Assembly: GCA_034435635.1 (NCBI GenBank) | Contig: DAOTWY010000093.1 | Span: forward strand, 1 to 34,310 | Reading direction: 5' to 3' | Source: DAOTWY01 sp003696565 | Lineage (GTDB): Bacteria > Chloroflexota > Anaerolineae > Aggregatilineales > Phototrophicaceae | DNA length: 34,310 nt | Shown here: one piece after another, positions 30,631 through 34,310 of the stretch | Position numbering within the stretch: position 1 is the first letter of the stretch | How the letters are laid out: each line of letters opens with the position of its first letter | The notes under the pieces: generated by a model | The model's input: only the letters and a program-made list of their open reading frames with translations | Told to the model about the DNA's origin: nothing | Databases searched by the model: none | Made by a program: the position numbers and the translations under genes

Positions 30631-31809
30631 TTAGTCAAGAGCGTCTGCTTTTTCGGTGATGGTATCAATTGGTTTGCCAGGCTTCCATGCCCAAGCAAAA
30701 ACTGGATTCATACGTGACTGTAAATGATCCAAAAAGCTGACCAGTAAAAAGCCACCAACCAACACTACAACTACCGTGACCCATTGGCTTGTGTTCAATG
30801 CACCGGTATCGTTAATCACCTCAACGCCTTTGACTGCTTCAGTCCAAATCAAGCGTAAAGACCCTAACATAAAGCCAACTAATGCAGCAATCGTGAGGTT
30901 TTCATGATGCTTCAGTAACCAGCTCAAAATACGCGAGAAGGCAATAATGCCAATCACCGCGCCTAACCCCACTGCCCCAATACTAATCAAATCTAATGTT
31001 TTGACCGCACCCAGCACAACGGCATATTGCCCTAAGATCAGCAAAATAAATGAGCCGGAAATACCCGGTAAGATCATGGCGCAAATGGCAATCATCCCAC
31101 TAAAGAACAAAACAAGCGGACTAGATGGCTCATAGATCGTTTCTGCCAATTCATCCTCTAATGCGCTGTAATCATCATCCGTCTGTACGAGGGTAATGAG
31201 TTCATCGACTGTTGCCTCGGCATTAGGGTAGTTTTCCGCTTGTAGTTCAGCAATTAGTCTTGCACGCGGTTCAGTGACATCGGCTTCATCGTGTACCGCT
31301 TGCACCACAGCTTCAACTGGTGCGAGTTGCCCTTCAATACCCACCAAAAAGAAGGCAAATAACGCCGCAATGACCAATCCCACCATCGCCCGGACATCCC
31401 ATTTAACTTTGTAACCAATTGCTAAAATAGATGCAAGAATTAACCCGGCAAAGAATGCAAAAATAAACGTGGGTTGATTTTCCAACAAGTCATGTAGCAG
31501 ACTTGCCAACAATAAGACCGCACTGAGTATGCCTAACCCCAATGCAATCAAAAAACGGAAAGGAATGTGGTCAATAATTCCTTTAATATCAAAGCGCAAC
31601 GCCATTTTGATCACATTTGTATCAACCGATTTGATAGCGTTAATCAATGTTTCATATACCCCCAAGATAAACGCCATCGTCCCGCCAGAAACACCCGGCA
31701 CAATATCGGCTGACCCCATGGCAAAACCTGTAAAATATAGACGTAAATAGTCTAGCAGCGTCTTTGGCTGAGAAAGGTCTGCTTGGATATGTTCTTTTTT
31801 ATCACTCAT
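30631..31809 (-). CDS. DUF368 family membrane protein (PopT-like undecaprenyl phosphate translocase)
   Basis: A 392-aa polytopic membrane protein of the DUF368 family. The internal repeat motif is visible twice: DIVPGVSGGTMAFILGVYE (about 35-53) and MILPGISGSFILLILGQY (about 240-260). Family members (PopT) were shown to recycle undecaprenyl phosphate across the membrane for cell-wall synthesis. Between the halves lies an unusually long, acidic, hydrophilic insert (about 150-215; AELQAENYPNAEATVDEL, LVQTDDDYSALEDELAE), not expected in shorter homologues. AAGGA lies nine bases before the ATG. It is divergent from the alpha/beta hydrolase gene. Family confident; lipid carrier substrate inferred from homologues. 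Confidence 0.82.
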   Translation of the reverse strand: MSDKKEHIQADLSQPKTLLDYLRLYFTGFAMGSADIVPGVSGGTMAFILGVYETLINAIKSVDTNVIKMALRFDIKGIIDHIPFRFLIALGLGILSAVLLLASLLHDLLENQPTFIFAFFAGLILASILAIGYKVKWDVRAMVGLVIAALFAFFLVGIEGQLAPVEAVVQAVHDEADVTEPRARLIAELQAENYPNAEATVDELITLVQTDDDYSALEDELAETIYEPSSPLVLFFSGMIAICAMILPGISGSFILLILGQYAVVLGAVKTLDLISIGAVGLGAVIGIIAFSRILSWLLKHHENLTIAALVGFMLGSLRLIWTEAVKGVEVINDTGALNTSQWVTVVVVLVGGFLLVSFLDHLQSRMNPVFAWAWKPGKPIDTITEKADALD

Positions 31810-31839
31810 GGTTACTTATCCTTTTAACAAAACGTTGGA

Positions 31840-31868
31840 ATCATGCCTGACAAATTCATAAGCGTCAA
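31840..31868 (-). promoter_or_regulatory. Possible promoter of the DUF368 gene
   Basis: On the minus strand: -35 TTGACG (31868-31863), 17-base spacer, -10 CATGAT (31845-31840). The -35 is good, the -10 moderate. It gives an mRNA leader of about 25 bases including AAGGA. Confidence 0.45.
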
Positions 31869-31876
31869 TGCCAACG

Positions 31877-31885
31877 TGGTACAAT
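31877..31885 (+). promoter_or_regulatory. Possible extended -10 of the alpha/beta hydrolase
   Basis: TGGTACAAT, with -10 TACAAT at 31880-31885 and a TGn extension. Transcription would begin near 31892, about 20 bases before the preferred ATG. No clear -35. Confidence 0.45.
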
Positions 31886-31912
31886 CACAGTGGAAACGGA
31901 GATGAGGATGTT

Positions 31913-32677
31913 ATGCCACGGATTAAAACAGCACACGGAGAGATTTATTTTACGGATCATCGCAAATCCGAACGAATACCGGTTATTTTTGTCCATGGGG
32001 CTGGTGGCTCTCATCTGGATTGGGGTGCAAGTTTGCGTCGCTTGCCGGAAGCAAACGCCATCGCGCTTGATCTACCAGGGCATGGCAAAAGCCCCGCTCC
32101 AGGTCGGTCATCTATCCCAGATTACGCTGCTGATGTTATCGGACTGATCGATACGTTAAACGTTCCACAGGCAATCATCGCTGGGCACAGTATGGGGGGT
32201 GCAATTGCGCAAACTATTGCATTAACCTATCCGCAGCGTGTTCATGGTCTCATTCTTATAGGGACAGCCGGTAAACTAGTCGTTAATCCATACATCATTG
32301 AAAAATCACAATCAGATCAGGATGAGCTTGCTCAAACATTGGTTAAATGGATGTGGGGAAAAAACGCAACAGACGATATGCGGTTATTTTCTTATCAGCA
32401 ATTAATGCGCGTTTCGCCGCAGGTTTTACATGGTGATTACATCGCGTGTAATCATTTTGACATTCGTGATAAGCTCTCTGATATTCATATGCCAACATTG
32501 GTTATTGGTGGTTCAGCAGATAAAATGACACCAATCAAGTTCAGTGAATATCTAGCTGAGCATATTCCACAAGCGCAGTTGGTCGTTATCCCTGATGGTG
32601 GTCATATGATGATGTTAGAGCAACCAGAGATTGTCACACAGGCAGTAAAAGATTGGCTTTGTCATGCAGCGACTTAA
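31913..32677 (+). CDS. Alpha/beta hydrolase
   Basis: A 254-aa alpha/beta-hydrolase-fold protein. The oxyanion motif is VHGAGGSHLDW, the nucleophile elbow is AGHSMGGAIAQ (Ser about 98), the acid is in GGSADKMTP and the histidine in PDGGHMMMLEQPE. The triad is complete, and no signal peptide is present. It could be an esterase, lactonase or C-C hydrolase; substrate cannot be given. The ATG at 31913 is preferred, with GAGGA just upstream; the longer frame from 31868 starts upstream of the likely transcription start. It overlaps the next gene by 14 bases. Confidence 0.87.
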   Translation: MPRIKTAHGEIYFTDHRKSERIPVIFVHGAGGSHLDWGASLRRLPEANAIALDLPGHGKSPAPGRSSIPDYAADVIGLIDTLNVPQAIIAGHSMGGAIAQTIALTYPQRVHGLILIGTAGKLVVNPYIIEKSQSDQDELAQTLVKWMWGKNATDDMRLFSYQQLMRVSPQVLHGDYIACNHFDIRDKLSDIHMPTLVIGGSADKMTPIKFSEYLAEHIPQAQLVVIPDGGHMMMLEQPEIVTQAVKDWLCHAAT

Positions 32678-33089
32678 CACACTTTGGCAGTTGGTTAACG
32701 TTGCAACAACAATCAAAGACCTGGCACAGCATAAACGAACATATCAATTTGTAGTCAATGATCCAATTACATTTTACCTGCAAACGCATGAAGCAGATGT
32801 CCACCTTTCTAGGTGGGAAAAACGCCAAGTAGAGATGACCGTCACATTGCAAGCCTCATTTGGCTGGCGTGTTGCTACAGATCAAGATGAAGCAGGTGTA
32901 TATGTTGCTGCAAAACGGCGCGCAGTTGTGGGGCGGGTATCTGGCGCGTTGTTTGAAATCTTTGTCCCGTATGACACCTATATCATCGTTCGTCTACAAA
33001 ACTGCAATCTAAAACTGAACGGAATCGGTGGAGAATTTCATTTTAACCCAGCAGATGAGCGTCTTTTATTAAGCGATGGCAAAGAATAG
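32664..33089 (+). CDS. Hypothetical protein coupled to the alpha/beta hydrolase
   Basis: A 141-aa protein of unknown function. It has no membrane segment or signal peptide. After a helical N-terminus (about 1-25) the sequence alternates charged and hydrophobic residues, suggesting a beta-rich fold (VEMTVTLQASFGWRVATDQD, GVYVAAKRRAVVGRVSG, FEIFVPYDTYIIVRLQNCNL). The last part resembles the strand pattern of DUF4097-like or cupin-like beta proteins, but I cannot assign it. Its ATG lies inside the 3' end of the hydrolase gene (14-base overlap), so translation is probably coupled. The leader of the next operon begins about 30 bases after its stop. Confidence 0.62.
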   Translation: MQRLNTLWQLVNVATTIKDLAQHKRTYQFVVNDPITFYLQTHEADVHLSRWEKRQVEMTVTLQASFGWRVATDQDEAGVYVAAKRRAVVGRVSGALFEIFVPYDTYIIVRLQNCNLKLNGIGGEFHFNPADERLLLSDGKE

Positions 33090-33118
33090 TTGCATTTTTA
33101 TGTTAGGTATGGTAATTT

Positions 33119-33147
33119 TTATTGCATGGACAGACTAAATGTAATCT
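33119..33147 (+). promoter_or_regulatory. Probable promoter of the second MCMMCD leader
   Basis: -10 TAATCT (33142-33147), with a weak -35 (TTATTG at 17 bases, or TTGCAT at 14 bases). The expected transcription start falls at about 33153-33155, on the ATG of the leader peptide, again implying a leaderless mRNA. Compare P2 of the first leader (TAACCT). Confidence 0.45.
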
Positions 33148-33152
33148 CATGT

Positions 33153-33215
33153 ATGTGTATGATGTGTGATTCGCAAGCCCCACCGGGATGCTTGGTTCTG
33201 TCTGCCTGCCTATAA
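33153..33215 (+). CDS. Met/Cys leader peptide upstream of the sulfurtransferase
   Basis: A 20-codon open frame: MCMMCDSQAPPGCLVLSACL and stop TAA. The first six residues are identical to those of the leader at 9683, and the 17 bases ATGTGTATGATGTGTGA are shared exactly. Cysteine codons occur at positions 2, 5, 13 and 19. No Shine-Dalgarno sequence precedes it. The rest of the peptide differs from the first leader, while the RNA pairing scheme is kept, which is what is expected of an attenuator rather than of a functional peptide. The likely role is sensing Cys (and possibly Met) tRNA charging for the sulfurtransferase-sufE unit. Confidence 0.68.
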   Translation: MCMMCDSQAPPGCLVLSACL

Positions 33216-33250
33216 GTAGGATAATCTTGTTAGACCACGCCAGCCATCCC
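33174..33250 (+). promoter_or_regulatory. Attenuator RNA: alternative helices 1:2 and 2:3 of leader 2
   Basis: Segment 1 CAAGCCCC (33174-33181) can pair with segment 2 GGG-AT-GCTTG (33185-33194, AT bulged; loop ACC). Segment 2 (33185-33195, GGGATGCTTGG) can instead pair with segment 3 CCAGCCATCCC (33240-33250): 10 of 11 positions pair, with one mismatch and one G-U. Segment 3 is the 5' arm and loop of the terminator. A ribosome held at the Cys codon 33165-33167 would cover segment 1 and favour 2:3, that is, readthrough. Confidence 0.6.
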
Positions 33251-33265
33251 AGGTTGGCGTTTTTT
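33237..33265 (+). terminator. Attenuator terminator before the sulfurtransferase
   Basis: ACGCCAGCC (33237-33245), loop ATCCCA, GGTTGGCGT (33252-33260), a nine-base-pair stem with one G-U, followed by T to 33265. It ends about 30 bases before the ATG of the sulfurtransferase and after the leader peptide stop. Confidence 0.8.
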
Positions 33266-33295
33266 ATTTACGATGATTGATTAAGGAGAGAAAGC

Positions 33296-34171
33296 ATGTC
33301 AGATATTCAAGAACGAGGTTATGCTAAGCCGGATGTTTTGGTTTCTACCGAATGGCTAGCGGAACATCTCGATGATCCTAACATTCGGATTATTGAATCC
33401 AATGAAGACCCATTACTTTATCCTTCTGGACATATTCCGGGGGCGGTTCAGGTTGATTGGACAACAGACCTTAATGATCCTGTCATCCGTGATTATTTAG
33501 ATAAAACCGGCTTTGAAAAATTAGCCTCACGGATTGGCATCACACCAGAGACCACGTTAATTTTTTATGGGGATAAAAACAATTGGTGGGCAACTTATGC
33601 CTTTTGGGTATTTCAATTATTTGGGCATACCAATGCCAAAATTTTAGACGGGGGACGCTTAAAGTGGGAGAAAGAGGGTCGTCCATTAGTCCGAGAGGTG
33701 CCACAATATCCATCTACAAACTACACCGCCCCTGAACGTGATGACAGCCGTATCCGTGCCTTCCGAGATGAAGTTTTAGCCCACATCCAAGCAAAAAAGC
33801 CGCTGGTTGATGTGCGTAGTCCACAAGAGTTTACTGGGGAATTACTTCATATGCCGAACTATCCACAAGAAGGCACCCTACGTGGGGGGCATATCCCTGG
33901 GGCTATTAACGTGCCCTGGAGCCGTGCCGCCAACCCAGAAGATGGCACATTTAAAAGCGCAGAAGAGTTGCGTGCCATCTATGAACAAGAGCAAGGGCTT
34001 AAGCCAGATCAAGAGATTGTTACTTACTGCCGGATTGGTGAACGCAGTAGCCACACCTGGTTTGCACTCACTTATTTACTCGGTTATCCTAACGTGCGTA
34101 ATTATGATGGTAGTTGGACAGAATGGGGGAATGCGGTCCGCGTCCCAATCGAAAAACCAACTACAAGCTAA
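33296..34171 (+). CDS. Sulfurtransferase with two rhodanese domains (thiosulfate/3-mercaptopyruvate type)
   Basis: A 291-aa tandem rhodanese. The first domain (about 10-140) has the structural motif SGHIPGAVQVDW. The second (about 160-285) has the active-site loop TYCRIGERSSHTWF with the persulfide-forming Cys. CRIGER is typical of thiosulfate sulfurtransferases (SseA-like), while mercaptopyruvate enzymes usually have CGSGVT, so thiosulfate is the more likely donor. It supplies sulfane sulfur to acceptors such as thioredoxin or Fe-S assembly. AAGGAGAG lies before the ATG. It is preceded by the attenuator leader and followed by sufE on the same strand. Confidence 0.92.
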   Translation: MSDIQERGYAKPDVLVSTEWLAEHLDDPNIRIIESNEDPLLYPSGHIPGAVQVDWTTDLNDPVIRDYLDKTGFEKLASRIGITPETTLIFYGDKNNWWATYAFWVFQLFGHTNAKILDGGRLKWEKEGRPLVREVPQYPSTNYTAPERDDSRIRAFRDEVLAHIQAKKPLVDVRSPQEFTGELLHMPNYPQEGTLRGGHIPGAINVPWSRAANPEDGTFKSAEELRAIYEQEQGLKPDQEIVTYCRIGERSSHTWFALTYLLGYPNVRNYDGSWTEWGNAVRVPIEKPTTS

Positions 34172-34179
34172 TCAAACTC

Positions 34180-34206
34180 AGGGTGCGATTTCAACAGTCG
34201 CACCCT
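34180..34206 (+). other. Hairpin between the sulfurtransferase and sufE
   Basis: AGGGTGCGA (34180-34188) and TCGCACCCT (34198-34206) form a perfect nine-base-pair stem with a nine-base loop. It is followed by ATTCGATTC, with no T run. It could be a weak terminator or an mRNA-processing stem that reduces sufE relative to the sulfurtransferase. Confidence 0.5.
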
Positions 34207-34274
34207 ATTCGATTCTACAAGTTTACGTTAAATTTAGAATCGTACAGCATTAACCATGTAGAGGAGATCGTGAC

Positions 34275-34310
34275 GTGTTACCAGAGAAGCTACAAGAGAT
34301 TATTGATGAT
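34275..34310 (+). CDS. sufE: SufE family protein, 5' end only
   Basis: The window ends inside this gene. Starting from GTG at 34275, with GAGGAGA seven bases upstream, the first 12 codons read MLPEKLQEIIDD. This matches the N-terminus of SufE (cysteine desulfurase sulfur acceptor) proteins, and pairing of a CRIGER-type sulfurtransferase with sufE is common. The GTG at 34270 is in another frame. With only 12 residues the call rests on this short match and the context. Confidence 0.6.
   Translation, partial: MLPEKLQEIIDD

Noticed and set aside
33149..33169. Short alternative peptide MYVYDV starting at ATG 33149
   Set aside because: The frame is not shared with the first leader, while MCMMCD is shared in both and lies at the predicted mRNA 5' end.

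Overview
The window looks like chromosomal DNA of a heterotrophic bacterium of moderate GC content. The gene repertoire fits Chloroflexota, perhaps an Anaerolineae-related lineage: acyl-CoA dehydrogenases beside EtfBA, an ADP-forming acyl-CoA synthetase fused to GNAT, CRIGER-type sulfurtransferase followed by SufE, DUF4395, and AAGGAG-type ribosome binding sites with some TTG/GTG starts. This assignment is inference from gene content; no rRNA, tRNA, CRISPR array or insertion sequence was recognised.

Layout. 1-2592 (minus): AI-2E-family permease and a GAF/SpoIIE phosphatase. 2689-5782 (plus): M20 dipeptidase, threonine aldolase and a degenerate CPBP-like membrane protein, tightly packed. 5978-9481 (minus): a solitary tyrosine recombinase, an AapJ-like amino-acid binding protein and citrate synthase. 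9482-9814: a dense regulatory region. 9815-15838 (plus): an eight-gene sulfur operon ending in a strong terminator. 15909-20147: a LolA-like protein, GNAT, acyl-CoA dehydrogenase, SGNH hydrolase, a 52-aa Pmp3/YqaE-like protein and a pentapeptide-repeat protein. 20148-26127: etfBA, the acyl-CoA synthetase/GNAT fusion and a second acyl-CoA dehydrogenase. 26149-29905 (minus): two half-ABC exporters forming a probable heterodimer. 30060-33089: small unknown proteins, a DUF368 (PopT-like) protein and an alpha/beta hydrolase. 33119-34310 (plus): a second regulatory leader, a double-rhodanese sulfurtransferase and the first codons of sufE.

The most interesting biology is sulfur assimilation. The operon at 9815-15803 holds a JAMM metalloprotease, O-acetylhomoserine sulfhydrylase (MetY), homoserine O-acetyltransferase (MetX), a ThiS/MoaD-like sulfur carrier ending Gly-Gly-Tyr, a GNAT, a membrane protein with a CxxC (DUF4395), a membrane-anchored thioredoxin and a MoeB/ThiF-rhodanese fusion. 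This matches the logic of the protein-thiocarboxylate homocysteine pathway known from Wolinella (HcyS/HcyD/HcyF/MetY) and the CysO/Mec/CysM cysteine pathway of mycobacteria.

Upstream of both this operon and the sulfurtransferase-sufE unit is the same 17-base sequence. It encodes a tiny Met/Cys peptide beginning MCMMCD, apparently read from a leaderless transcript. Each copy is followed by an intrinsic terminator and by a sequence that can pair with the 5' arm of that terminator. This is the architecture of ribosome-mediated attenuation sensing Cys/Met supply, and I regard the twin leaders as the main candidate for an undescribed system here.
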